A stretch of 64,000 nucleotides of DNA from Patulibacter americanus DSM 16676 (GCF_000420025.1 NZ_ATUD01000006.1:186001-250000), one strand, 5' to 3'. Positions 52,241-60,414 are shown, numbered from the stretch's first letter. Translations and numbers: made by a program. The notes: generated by a model from the letters alone, not told the origin.

Positions 52241-52336
52241 GCCGGAGCTATCGGCCGCGGCCGGTGGAAGTCGCACGTCCATCGATCATCTGCGGAGCGC
52301 CGCCGCGGACGGCCGCACCGCCGGCGGTCCCACGCG

Positions 52337-53392
52337 TCACCGCCGGAGCCGCTCCCGCGCGACGACGCGCCCCGCAGCGTCGTACTCCGTGAGGACGAGG
52401 GGGCCCGCCCCCGGCCACGGCTCGGTGAACGCGAACACGCCCTGGTCGACCCGGAACCGGCGGGTCACGGCGCGCCGCAGGCGAGGGTCGGCGGCGCGCC
52501 GTGACCCGGGCGCGGGACGGACGACGACACGTACCGTGCGCGGGTCCGCGAGGCCCACGAATCGCTGCCTTCCGCGGGCGTGGCTCGACATCGCCACCCC
52601 GGTGGGCGTCTCGCCGCGAGGCGTGACCGAGATCCCAGTGCTCCCGACCCCGCCGGGACCCGTCGCCCGGCTGGGGAGGTCGGAGAGCCAGACGGTCTGC
52701 GCACCGGGAGCCGTGTCGCGTCGGTCGGCCAGCAGGACGAGGGCACGCGCCGTGACGGGGTCGTCGTCGCGCGCCCCCGCCCGGTGCTGGGCCCCCAGGA
52801 GGTGCTCGCGGCGCGCACGGGCGCACCCGGCTCGGTCCGGTGGGCCCCCGACGACGTCGGAGGTGCTCACGAACATCAGGATCCGGCCACCGTCGGGGAA
52901 CCGCGCCACGCGCTCCGTTCCCCGGAGGACCGCCGATCCGACGCCGACCTGCAACCGCCGCGCGAACGCGAGCGCGCGGGCGGCCTCCCGGGCCCTGCCG
53001 CGCTCCCGAAGCCCCGGCGCGACCTCCGGTCGCGGCGCGAGGGCGGGCAACGCCCGGGCGATCTGCGGCAGGGGTGCGTCGTCGACCGGGGCCCGGTCCG
53101 GGATGTCGAGGGGCGCGCCGACGCGCCGGTCGGGGTCGCGGCACGCCGGATCCCGCCACGTCGCGGTGACGGCGGCCTGGACGAGCCGGGCTGCGGCTTC
53201 GTCCGTCCCCGGGCCGCCGACGAGCCCCGCGGCGCCCGCGGCCCCGGCGGCCAGCACCGCCGGGACGGCGAGCAGGCCGAACCACCGGCGTCGGGTGCGC
53301 CTCCGCGCTCCGTCGCCCGCCGCCTCAGATCCCGTCGCTCGCTCCCGGACGCTGCGCCGCAGCTGCCGCTCCAGGTCGTCGTACTCGGTCAT
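52337..53392 (-). CDS. Membrane-anchored protein coupled to sigma factor (possible anti-sigma)
   Basis: Protein of 351 residues: a cytoplasmic N-terminus MTEYDDLERQLRRSVRERATGS, a basic stretch RRRTRRRW, one transmembrane helix (about residues 38-58), and a soluble extracytoplasmic domain rich in beta segments with no recognised fold. Its ATG overlaps the sigma factor stop (53389-53392), so both are made together. Single-pass partners of ECF sigma factors are often anti-sigma factors, but no ZAS motif is present. The role is therefore inferred. Confidence 0.75.
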   Translation of the reverse strand: MTEYDDLERQLRRSVRERATGSEAAGDGARRRTRRRWFGLLAVPAVLAAGAAGAAGLVGGPGTDEAAARLVQAAVTATWRDPACRDPDRRVGAPLDIPDRAPVDDAPLPQIARALPALAPRPEVAPGLRERGRAREAARALAFARRLQVGVGSAVLRGTERVARFPDGGRILMFVSTSDVVGGPPDRAGCARARREHLLGAQHRAGARDDDPVTARALVLLADRRDTAPGAQTVWLSDLPSRATGPGGVGSTGISVTPRGETPTGVAMSSHARGRQRFVGLADPRTVRVVVRPAPGSRRAADPRLRRAVTRRFRVDQGVFAFTEPWPGAGPLVLTEYDAAGRVVARERLRR

Positions 53393-53985
53393 GCGCGATC
53401 CTCCATCCGGGTGCGGAGTCGTCGCAGCCCGCGGTGCACGCGCTGGCGGACCACGGACGGCGAGCACTCCAGCTCGCGCGCGATCTCCTCGTACGGTCGT
53501 TCCTCCACGACCCGCGCCAGCACCGCATCGCGCTGCTCGTCCGGCAGGCCGTCCAACGCCTCGTGCAGCGCGGCCTCGTCGGCGCGGGACGCCTGCTCCT
53601 CCACCCGAGCGAACCCCGCGTCCTCGAGCTGCACCGGGTCGAGCCCGAGGTCGCGGCGGGCGCGATCCTCGACCTGGCCGCGGCGCAGGCTCTCGCGCAG
53701 CTTGTTGAGTGCGATCCCGTACAGCCAGGCCGTCGCGGGCCCGCGGTCGACGTCGAAGCTCGGCAGCCCGACGACGACCGCCGCGAAGGTCTCGGCCGTC
53801 AGGTCGAAGGCGAGCTCCGGCCGACCGGTCCGCCGCAGGTGGAACCGGGTGACCCCGGGGAGGTGCCGCCGGTAGAAGACCGCAAACGCGTCGTCGTCCC
53901 CGCCGGCCGCTGCGCGCAGGAGCGCCGCGTCGTCGGGGGACGGCGATCGCGGCGCGGCGGCGACGCTTCGGGACGGAACACGCAT
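53389..53985 (-). CDS. ECF-type RNA polymerase sigma factor
   Basis: Sigma-70 family protein of 198 residues with two domains only. Region 2: DAFAVFYRRHLPGVTRFHLRRTG through ATAWLYGIALNKLRESLRRG; region 4: LDGLPDEQRDAVLARVVEERPYEEIARELECSPSVVRQRVHRGLRRL. The ATG at 53985 has a partial AGG close upstream; an earlier start would add a weak N-terminus. Co-translated with the membrane protein at 52337. It probably directs an envelope-related regulon; the promoter it reads cannot be identified here. Confidence 0.9.
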   Translation of the reverse strand: MRVPSRSVAAAPRSPSPDDAALLRAAAGGDDDAFAVFYRRHLPGVTRFHLRRTGRPELAFDLTAETFAAVVVGLPSFDVDRGPATAWLYGIALNKLRESLRRGQVEDRARRDLGLDPVQLEDAGFARVEEQASRADEAALHEALDGLPDEQRDAVLARVVEERPYEEIARELECSPSVVRQRVHRGLRRLRTRMEDRA

Positions 53986-54124
53986 CACCTGGGTATTTGC
54001 GCGGCTCGCCCGGGTGTGACCGTTTCGGATGGTGAAGGCGCTTCGCCGCGAGCCTGCCGGACGGAGCACGGCCCGCCGACGACGCCGCTCTTCCCGTCGA
54101 GGCCGCTCGACGTCTCGGGCCGGG

Positions 54125-55039
54125 CTACTCGCTCACCTCGCGCGTCGCCCCTGCGTCGGTCGCGGCCCGTCCGCGGTCGCTCTCGGCCGCGGACCCCGCG
54201 GGCGGGGCGGCGGTCCAGCTCGCCAGCAGGGCGAGCGCCTCGGCGGAGCGCGAGCCCGGCGCCACGGTGTAGACGAAGAGGGTCTGCTCCGGGTCGCCCG
54301 CGACGGGGAAGGCCTCGTAGTCCACGGTGAGCTCGCCGACGACGGGGTGGCGGTAGACCTTGGTGCCGTAGCCGTGGCGGAGGACGTCGTGCTGGGCCCA
54401 CCAGCGGGCGAAGTCCTCGTCCTTCACGGTGAGCTCGCCGATGAGCGCCGAGAGCTCGGGGTCGTCGGGATGGCGCCCCGCCTCCATCCGCAGGACCGCG
54501 ACGTTGTCGCGGGCGACCGCCTCCCAGTCGGCGTAGAGCTCGCGCGATGCGGGGTCGAGGAAGACCCACCGCGCGTGGTTGCGCTGCGCCGGCGGCAGCG
54601 CGTCGAAGTCGCACAGGAGGGCGCGGGCCAGGTGGTTCGTGGCCAGCACGTCCAGCCGCCGCCCGGTGACGAACGCGGGGGTGGGCAGGCCCTCGACGAG
54701 CCGCCGCACGCCGGGCCGCACGCGTTGGGGGCGGGGGGCGGCGCGGCGACGGGCGGGCGCGGCCGGCTTGGCGAGGGTGAAGAGGTGGGCGCGCTCGTCG
54801 TCGTCGAGGCGCAGCGCGCGGGCGATCGCGTCGAGGACGGACGCGGAGACGCTCGTGCTACGGCCCTGCTCCAGGCGGATGTAGTAGTCGACGCTCACGC
54901 CGGCGAGCGCGGCGAGCTCCTCCCGGCGCAGGCCCGGCACGCGTCGCCCGCCCTCGCCGGGCGGCAGGCCGGCGTCCTCGGGCGTCAGCCGGCCGCGGCG
55001 CGTGCGCAGGAACTCGCGGAGCTCGACGTTCTGGGCCAC
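54125..55039 (-). CDS. HTH regulator with MmyB ligand-binding domain
   Basis: Protein of 304 residues. An XRE-type HTH at residues 10-90 (LREFLRTRRGRL, VPGLRREELAALAGVSVDYYIRLEQGRS) is followed by a MmyB-like PAS-type ligand domain (ATNHLARALLCDF, RWVFLDPASRELYADWEAVARDNVAVLR). This family often sits divergent to an SDR or other oxidoreductase gene and responds to a small lipophilic ligand. GTG start with CATACT 6 nt upstream. The target is probably the SDR gene at 55159. Confidence 0.9.
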   Translation of the reverse strand: MAQNVELREFLRTRRGRLTPEDAGLPPGEGGRRVPGLRREELAALAGVSVDYYIRLEQGRSTSVSASVLDAIARALRLDDDERAHLFTLAKPAAPARRRAAPRPQRVRPGVRRLVEGLPTPAFVTGRRLDVLATNHLARALLCDFDALPPAQRNHARWVFLDPASRELYADWEAVARDNVAVLRMEAGRHPDDPELSALIGELTVKDEDFARWWAQHDVLRHGYGTKVYRHPVVGELTVDYEAFPVAGDPEQTLFVYTVAPGSRSAEALALLASWTAAPPAGSAAESDRGRAATDAGATREVSE

Positions 55040-55045
55040 GCACGG

Positions 55046-55051
55046 AGTATG
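55046..55051 (-). promoter_or_regulatory. Candidate leaderless -10 (CATACT) of the MmyB-type regulator
   Basis: CATACT on the minus strand ends 6 nt before the GTG at 55039; a CANNNT variant. Confidence 0.35.
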
Positions 55052-55158
55052 CGTCGCGGCGGGCCCGTCGTGGGTGGTCAGGATGGACCTACGTTCGCGC
55101 CGACCCGGGGTCGATCCCGTCGCTGGTGGGGCCGCCCCGGCGCTGGTGTCCTGGCTCC

Positions 55159-55929
55159 ATGACCCCCACCATTCCCCGCACCCTCGACGGCCGGATCGCC
55201 GTCGTCACCGGCGCGTCCAGCGGCATCGGCGAGGCCACGGCCCTGGCGCTCGCCGAGCGCGGCGCCGCCGTCGTCGTGACCGCCCGCCGGCAGGACCGCC
55301 TCGACGCCCTCGCCCGCCGGATCGCCGACGCCGGCGGCCGCGCCCTCGCGATCGCCCTCGACGTCACGGACGCCGACGCCGTGAACGCCGTCGCGTCCCG
55401 CATCGCCACGGAGCTCGGTCGCGTCGACCTCGTCTTCGCCAACGCCGGTGTGATGCTGCCCGAGCCGATCGAGCGTTTGACGCGGCAGCAGTGGGACCAC
55501 CAGATCGACCTCAACCTGAAGGGCCTGCTCTACACGATCGAGGCGTTCGTGCCGTCGCTCGTGGACGCCGCCGCGGACGGCGCGACGGCCGACCTGGTGC
55601 TCACGGGCTCCATCGCCGGGCAGCACCTCTTCCCGGGTTTCGCGGTGTACTCCGCGACGAAGGCGTTCGTCTCCCACCTCGGCGACCACCTGCGGATGGA
55701 GCTCGGCCCGAAGATGGTCCGGACCTCCGTGCTCGAGCCCGGCATCGTGAAGACCGAGCTGAAGGACCACACGAACGCCGGGACGCAGGAGTGGCTCGCC
55801 GGCATGGACGAGCAGATCGAGCTGCTCCTGCCGCAGGACGTCGCCGACGTCGTGGCGTTCGTGGCGGAGCAGCCGCGGCGCGTCAACCTCTCCCACGTTC
55901 GGGTCATGCCCACGCAGGAAGAGGTCTGA
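55159..55929 (+). CDS. Short-chain dehydrogenase/reductase
   Basis: NAD(P)-dependent SDR of 256 residues. The cofactor motif is TGASSGIGEA near residue 18, with NAG (FANAGVM) near 95 and the catalytic Ser/Tyr/Lys set in TGSIAG, then VYSATKAF (YxxxK). It resembles YdfG-type serine/hydroxy acid dehydrogenases that prefer NADP. I chose the ATG at 55159; earlier codons in frame add a Trp/Pro-rich stretch atypical of SDRs. Divergent from the MmyB-type regulator and probably regulated by it. Confidence 0.92.
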   Translation: MTPTIPRTLDGRIAVVTGASSGIGEATALALAERGAAVVVTARRQDRLDALARRIADAGGRALAIALDVTDADAVNAVASRIATELGRVDLVFANAGVMLPEPIERLTRQQWDHQIDLNLKGLLYTIEAFVPSLVDAAADGATADLVLTGSIAGQHLFPGFAVYSATKAFVSHLGDHLRMELGPKMVRTSVLEPGIVKTELKDHTNAGTQEWLAGMDEQIELLLPQDVADVVAFVAEQPRRVNLSHVRVMPTQEEV

Positions 55930-55944
55930 GCCGCCGCCGGGCCG

Positions 55945-55964
55945 CGGGGCTGCGCAGCGCCCCG
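55945..55964 (+). terminator. Hairpin after the SDR gene
   Basis: CGGGGC / GCCCCG with an 8-nt loop, 16 bp after the SDR stop. Confidence 0.35.
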
Positions 55965-55975
55965 GTCGCCCGGCC

Positions 55976-55981
55976 TACAGT
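55976..55981 (+). promoter_or_regulatory. Leaderless -10 (TACAGT)
   Basis: TACAGT ends 6 nt before the ATG at 55988. Confidence 0.6.
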
Positions 55982-55987
55982 CCAGCG

Positions 55988-57013
55988 ATGCACGTTCGCC
56001 GGTGGATCGCCGTCGCGGCGGTCGCCGTCGCGGCCGCCGGCACCACCGTCGTCCTGACCGGCGACGACGAGCCCGCACCCGCCCGCGCGGCGACCGTCCC
56101 CGGCGGGCCGCGGTTTCAGGCCGTGCGGCGGACGATCGAGCGCGTCGACCGGGCCGACGCGGTCCGCTACGACGTCAAGGACGACCGGGGGCGCAACCTG
56201 GAGGGCCTGAAGGTCGTCGCGACGGGCGAGGCCGGCGGGCGGCGCTACGTCGGCGTGTCGCACCACGCGCGCGGCGGCACGCTCGACGTCCAGGTCGTGA
56301 CGAGCCGCGACCTGCTCACCTGGCGCGGCGGGCGGACCCTGCAGCGCGACGCGTCGCAGGCCACCGTCCGGCGGCTGGGCGACGGGTCGTACCTCGTCGC
56401 GTGGGAGCGCCACGCGCCGCGCAACCACGTGGCGCTGCGGCACTACGCCGACCTCGACGCGTTGCTGGCCGCGACCCCGGACGCGCGCTTCGACGCGCCG
56501 CTGACGCTGGCGCCGACGGCGGAGGGCACGCCCGACATCCGCGCGGTCGACCTGCGGGACGGCACGGGCGACTCGACGATCGAGCTGGGCCTGCACCACT
56601 ACGCCGACGGCGACGTCGACCGGCAGGCGCTGGCCACGCTGGAGGACTTCACGCGCTGGAAGGCCCGTCGGCGGACGGCGCTGGACGCGGACCTCGACGC
56701 GCTCGGGCTGCGCGGCAACCACGGGGACCGCGACACGTTCGCGGTCGACGGCCGCGGCTACGAGGTGCTCGAGGCGCAACGCCGCAAGGACGACTGGTCC
56801 TCGTGGCGCACGTACCTGCGCGACGGGGCGACCGGCGCGCTGGCGCCGCTGCGCATGCGGTTCCGCTTCGGGCAGGCGTCCTACGGCAACCCGACGGCCT
56901 CGGTGCTGCCGGGCCCCGGCGGCGGGACGGTGCTGTTCACGAGCGTCTTCCTGTTCACGGAGGCGGCCCCGCGCGGCGCCGGCTCCGCGATCGCCTACAC
57001 GCGGCTGCGCTAG
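55988..57013 (+). CDS. Secreted protein of unknown function
   Basis: I do not recognise a family. The protein has 341 residues: basic start and hydrophobic helix (RRWIAVAAVAVAAAGTTVVLTG), then a soluble part with repeated beta-strand-like units such as YVGVSHHARGGTLDVQVVTSRDLLTWRGGRTL and SYLVAWERHAPRNHVALRHYADL. These segments look like blades of a glycosyl-hydrolase-type beta-propeller (GH43/GH32-like), which would suit carbohydrate binding, but no catalytic triad could be placed. Its stop codon is shared in a CTAG with the convergent gene at 57010. Confidence 0.65.
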   Translation: MHVRRWIAVAAVAVAAAGTTVVLTGDDEPAPARAATVPGGPRFQAVRRTIERVDRADAVRYDVKDDRGRNLEGLKVVATGEAGGRRYVGVSHHARGGTLDVQVVTSRDLLTWRGGRTLQRDASQATVRRLGDGSYLVAWERHAPRNHVALRHYADLDALLAATPDARFDAPLTLAPTAEGTPDIRAVDLRDGTGDSTIELGLHHYADGDVDRQALATLEDFTRWKARRRTALDADLDALGLRGNHGDRDTFAVDGRGYEVLEAQRRKDDWSSWRTYLRDGATGALAPLRMRFRFGQASYGNPTASVLPGPGGGTVLFTSVFLFTEAAPRGAGSAIAYTRLR

Positions 57014-57498
57014 TCGCCGCGGACCACGGCGTGCGCGACGGGCGCCGGACGCGCGCCGATCGCCGGCCGGCCCGTGGCGCGGAACGCCTCGAGCTCCAGC
57101 GCCTCGCGCCCGCGCGCCCGGACCGCGTCCTCGCGACGCCGGGCGGAAACCGTGTAGCCGACGCAGGCCGCGGCGCCCGCGGGCAGCACTGTCAGCGCGA
57201 CGGCGGCCTGGGAGGCGAACGCCGAGGCGCCGCCGGCGACGAGCGCGACGACGAACCCCCAGCCCGCCAGCGCGTAGGCGGCGTGCGCGGCGGCCGATCC
57301 GCGCAGCACGCGGAACAGCACCCGGGTCGTGGTGGCCTGCACCGCGGTCTGCGCGGCGACGCCCGCGGCGGCCGCGACGGCGTGGGGGGCGGCGAGCAGC
57401 ACCAGCGCGGTCCAGCCGACCACGACGCCGAGCGCGGCGCCGAGGAGCAGGGCGACGGAGAGGACGGCGGCGCGGGGAGAGGAGAGCGGCGAGGACAT
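57010..57498 (-). CDS. Hypothetical four-helix membrane protein
   Basis: Protein of 162 residues, no recognised family. About four hydrophobic segments (VLSVALLLGAALGVVVGWTALVLLAA; WGFVVALVAGGASAFASQAAVALTVLPAG...) and a polar C-terminus. The ATG at 57498 has no clear ribosome site; a TACGGT element lies 24 nt upstream. Converges on the secreted protein gene with overlapping TAG stops. Confidence 0.55.
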   Translation of the reverse strand: MSSPLSSPRAAVLSVALLLGAALGVVVGWTALVLLAAPHAVAAAAGVAAQTAVQATTTRVLFRVLRGSAAAHAAYALAGWGFVVALVAGGASAFASQAAVALTVLPAGAAACVGYTVSARRREDAVRARGREALELEAFRATGRPAIGARPAPVAHAVVRGD

Positions 57499-57801
57499 GA
57501 CGAGGGGGTGGGCCGCGGCACACCGTACCCCGCGCACGGCCGGTCCCGGAAGGCCGAGATCCGTCCGGGGCCCGAGGCCGCCGGGCCCCGGGAGACGCCC
57601 GGACGTCCAGCGGGACCGAACCCGATCGGGCGCGGGGCGTCCAACCGCGCCGGACGCCCGGCCCGGTTCGCGGCGCCCGGCCGCGCCTGCCGGTCGAACC
57701 CTCGTCCGTTCCCGGAGCGCCGGGCGCCCGGCCGGTAGCGTCCCCGCCCGCGTGGTGTCCGTCGATCCCACCGCCCCGGTGTCGCCGGGCGGCCCCTGAC
57801 C
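57499..57801. other. 303-bp divergent intergenic region
   Basis: Between two unknown membrane/secreted genes. It holds possible promoter boxes TACGGT (57522-57527, minus) and TAGCGT (57736-57741, plus) and a possible leader mini-ORF at 57752-57799. No gene of normal length is supported. Confidence 0.5.
57752..57799 (+). CDS. Possible 15-residue leader ORF
   Basis: GTG-GTG start 10 nt after a TAGCGT box; encodes MVSVDPTAPVSPGGP and stops 2 bp before the next GTG. It has two in-frame GTG codons at its start and no ribosome site. Could be a leader peptide or chance. Confidence 0.25.
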   Translation: MVSVDPTAPVSPGGP

Positions 57802-59283
57802 GTGCTGCGCCGGGCGCTCTCCGCCGGGGTCCTCGGGACCGCCGGCCTGGTGTGGATCGTGCTCGTGACGATCGCGCTCGGCGGCGTGTGGTCCTCGTTC
57901 GAGCGACCAGCGCGCCGGACGATCGCGACGCCGGCGCCGAGCCTCGCCGCGCTGGACCGGGCGATCGCGCTGGCCGAGCCGTTCATCGACGGGCTGTACG
58001 CCCCGCGCGCCGACGGCACCGCGGCGATGGCCGAGTACTACGGCCTCCCCGTCCGCGTGCGCCTCGACAACGGCCCCTGGCTCCTGCCCGGCGCGGGTGA
58101 GAACCGCGTGGTGCGCGTGTCCTCCGTGCGCGACCGCGACGTCTCCGACGTGACGTTCCGCGCGGGCGACGCCGTCCTCCGGGGCCGCCTGACCGTCGAC
58201 TGGGCGCCCGCGCCGGCGCCCGCCCGGATCACGTTCGTGCCGCGGGCGCTGGACGGCGCGCGCCGCGCGACGCTCGCGCTGCAGGAGCGTCCGCTGGCCA
58301 CCGTCACGCCGGGGGACGTCGGCCGGCGGCTCGTCGCGCTCGTCCCCGGCGACCGACGTGGGCTCTACCGCTCCTTCCGCTTCACCGTCCGCCACGCCAC
58401 GAACGACGCCGAGCAGTACGCGTTGCTGCGCGGCGACCGCGACCGGGCCGCGCGCCTGGGGAGCACCGCGCGCGCCGGCGGATTCCCCGCGGGGCGCGAC
58501 ATCTACGCGGCGCTGTGGAACGCCTCGGGCGCGTGGGGCGACGACATGCCGGTGTCCGCCGCGGCCTACGCGGACTGCGACCACCGGCTGGCCCCGGACG
58601 ACCGCTCCTACCTCTACCGCTCCAAGACCTGCTCGCTGCCGAGCCGCGCCTACCTGTGGCTGTCCACGTTCGACCCGCTCGTCGGGATGCTCCACGGCCT
58701 GCACGTGCTCCAGCGCCACCACGACCCGGGACGCCGCTACGGCGACCTCGACCGGCAGGGCATCAGCGTGGCGGACGAGATCGGCCGCTGGGAACGCCTG
58801 TTCCGCGCCCAGGACGGCATGCCCCGCTGCTCGCCCGCCGCGTGCGACCTGACCTGGAGCTCCGGGGTGCGGACGGCGGTCTTCGGCGCGCTGGAGACCG
58901 AGCTGGGCTACGGCCACGACGACCGCATCAGCCGCACGTACGCCGACCGCACCGCCGCCGTGATCCTCGCGACGCAGATCCGCCCGCCCGGCGTGATGGA
59001 CACCGCCTACGGCACCCTCCAGCGCCCGCTGCAGGTCGGCGGCTTCGCGATCGCCTGGCGCCCCGGGGGCCGCCTTGGGTTCTCGCCCAAGCTGCTGGCC
59101 CGCAGCGTCGACCGGGCCGCGGACGCCCTGTCGATGCCGAAGGAGTACACGGGCTTCGTCGCCTCGAACGCCGAGTCGGCGCTGGCGGCCTACGCGTTCC
59201 TCGTCCGCTACCGCTGCCGCAAGTACGCCGTCGGGTGCCGCGGGCAGTTCGCGATGCCGCGGATGCGCGCAGCGCGGCGGTAG
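57802..59283 (+). CDS. Membrane-anchored protein of unknown function
   Basis: Protein of 493 residues, no recognised family. One N-terminal hydrophobic helix (VLGTAGLVWIVLVTIALGG) follows a short basic start. The rest is extracytoplasmic in prediction: a beta-rich part (VRVRLDNGPWLLPGAGENRVVRVSSVRDRD), then an alpha-rich part containing Cys residues (DCDHRLAPDD, CSLPSRAYLWLSTFDP, RCSPAACDLTW) and a basic Cys-containing C-terminus YRCRKYAVGCRGQF. Four or more Cys suggest disulfides. GTG start without a clear ribosome site. Its neighbour at 55988 is also a secreted unknown. Confidence 0.65.
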   Translation: MLRRALSAGVLGTAGLVWIVLVTIALGGVWSSFERPARRTIATPAPSLAALDRAIALAEPFIDGLYAPRADGTAAMAEYYGLPVRVRLDNGPWLLPGAGENRVVRVSSVRDRDVSDVTFRAGDAVLRGRLTVDWAPAPAPARITFVPRALDGARRATLALQERPLATVTPGDVGRRLVALVPGDRRGLYRSFRFTVRHATNDAEQYALLRGDRDRAARLGSTARAGGFPAGRDIYAALWNASGAWGDDMPVSAAAYADCDHRLAPDDRSYLYRSKTCSLPSRAYLWLSTFDPLVGMLHGLHVLQRHHDPGRRYGDLDRQGISVADEIGRWERLFRAQDGMPRCSPAACDLTWSSGVRTAVFGALETELGYGHDDRISRTYADRTAAVILATQIRPPGVMDTAYGTLQRPLQVGGFAIAWRPGGRLGFSPKLLARSVDRAADALSMPKEYTGFVASNAESALAAYAFLVRYRCRKYAVGCRGQFAMPRMRAARR

Positions 59284-59329
59284 AGGCGGACGGCGCGGCG
59301 GTAGGGGCGGCACGGCGGCGCGGGCGGAG

Positions 59330-59335
59330 TACGGT
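59330..59335 (+). promoter_or_regulatory. Leaderless -10 (TACGGT) of the isochorismatase-type gene
   Basis: TACGGT ends 6 nt before the ATG at 59342. Confidence 0.6.
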
Positions 59336-59341
59336 CGTCCC

Positions 59342-59878
59342 ATGAGCCGAGCCCTCGTCATCGTCGACATCCAGCGCGACTACTTCCCCGGCGGGAAGAT
59401 GCCGCTCCACGAGCCCGAGGCGGCCGCCGCCAACGCGGGGAAGGTCCTCGAGGCCTTCCGCGCCGCCGGCGACCCCGTGTTCCACGTCCAGCACCTCAGC
59501 CCCGCGGGCGGCGGGTTCCTCGAGGAGGGCACGGACGGCGCCGACATCATGGCCCCCGTGACGCCAGCCGAGGGCGAGCCGGTCATCACGAAGCACGCCC
59601 CGAACTCGTTCCTCCGCACGGACCTCGAGGAGCGCCTCCGCGAGAAGGACGTCGACGAGGTCGTGGTCGTCGGGATGATGACCAGCATGTGCGTCGACGC
59701 CACGACGCGCGCGGGCGCCGACCTGGGCTTCTCCATGACCCTCGTCCCGGACGCCTGCGCGGCCCCGGGCCTCGAGTACGGCGGCCGGAAGGTCGACGCG
59801 CAGGACGTCCACGCCTCGTACGTCGCCGCGCTGGGCCAGTTCTACGCGACGGTCACGCCGGCGGACGAGCTGGCGTAG
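59342..59878 (+). CDS. Cysteine hydrolase, isochorismatase family
   Basis: Protein of 178 residues with the catalytic triad Asp9 (VDIQRDYF), Lys84 (ITKHAPNSF) and Cys117 (MMTSMCVDATTR), matching the nicotinamidase/N-carbamoylsarcosine-amidase-like cysteine hydrolases. Length is normal and no transit signal is present; cytoplasmic. Its stop overlaps the convergent MmcQ/YjbR gene by 26 bp. Substrate unassigned. Confidence 0.93.
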   Translation: MSRALVIVDIQRDYFPGGKMPLHEPEAAAANAGKVLEAFRAAGDPVFHVQHLSPAGGGFLEEGTDGADIMAPVTPAEGEPVITKHAPNSFLRTDLEERLREKDVDEVVVVGMMTSMCVDATTRAGADLGFSMTLVPDACAAPGLEYGGRKVDAQDVHASYVAALGQFYATVTPADELA

Positions 59879-60236
59879 GGGCGTCGAACGCCGCCAGGAC
59901 CCGCTTCGGGGCCCGGGTCCGCCAGGCGTCCTCCAGGTGCTCGGCCAGCTCCGCCCGCCCGACGGCGGCCAGGCGGAGGAGCACGTGCGGGTGACCGTCG
60001 TAGTGCGGGGTCGTGAAGCAGATCGGGGGCTCGGCGGCGAGGAGCAGCTCCTTCGTCTCGAGGTCGGCGCAGCGCAGGACGAGCACGCCGTCCTCGCCGT
60101 CCCACACGCGGGCGAAGAGCTTGCCGCGGACGTAGAACCCGGGCGTGCCGTAGCAGGGGCGCTCCGTCGTCTCGGGCAGCGCCAGCGCGGCGGCGCGGGC
60201 GTCGTCCTCGTTGCACCCGAGCGAGTCGTCGGCCAT
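59853..60236 (-). CDS. MmcQ/YjbR-family protein
   Basis: Protein of about 127 residues: ARAAALALPETTERPCYGTPGFYVRGKLFARVW and later HPHVLLRLAAVGRAELAEHLEDAWRTRAPKRVLAAFD, the two conserved halves of the MmcQ/YjbR fold (a double-wing motif protein of unclear function, possibly DNA-binding). Start chosen at ATG 60236 with GAGGA 6 nt upstream, but a second ATG at 60305 with an equal ribosome site exists because the start region is duplicated. Overlaps the isochorismatase gene tail to tail. Confidence 0.8.
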   Translation of the reverse strand: MADDSLGCNEDDARAAALALPETTERPCYGTPGFYVRGKLFARVWDGEDGVLVLRCADLETKELLLAAEPPICFTTPHYDGHPHVLLRLAAVGRAELAEHLEDAWRTRAPKRVLAAFDAPTPARPPA

Positions 60237-60340
60237 GGCGACATCCTCGTCGCCAGCGGTGGGGGCGTCCAACGGCCGGTCGGCGCCGGGCGGGTCGTCG
60301 GCCATGGCGGCATCCTCGCCGCCACCGGCGGCGGCGTCCA
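60225..60340. repeat. 69-bp duplication at the start of the MmcQ/YjbR gene
   Basis: Two similar copies, at about 60225-60271 and 60294-60340 (period 69 bp, 23 codons). Each includes a GAGGAT ribosome site and ATG-GCC-GAC-GAC, giving two possible starts at 60236 and 60305. Confidence 0.7.
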
Positions 60341-60408
60341 GCGTCGGGGCCCGACCGGCTCTCGGGGGTTCCTCAGGGTCGCCCCAGGTCTCTCCCGCAG
60401 GCCGGCTC

Positions 60409-60414
60409 CAGGCT
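60409..60414 (+). promoter_or_regulatory. Candidate leaderless -10 (CAGGCT)
   Basis: CAGGCT ends 6 nt before the ATG at 60421; CANNNT variant. Confidence 0.35.
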
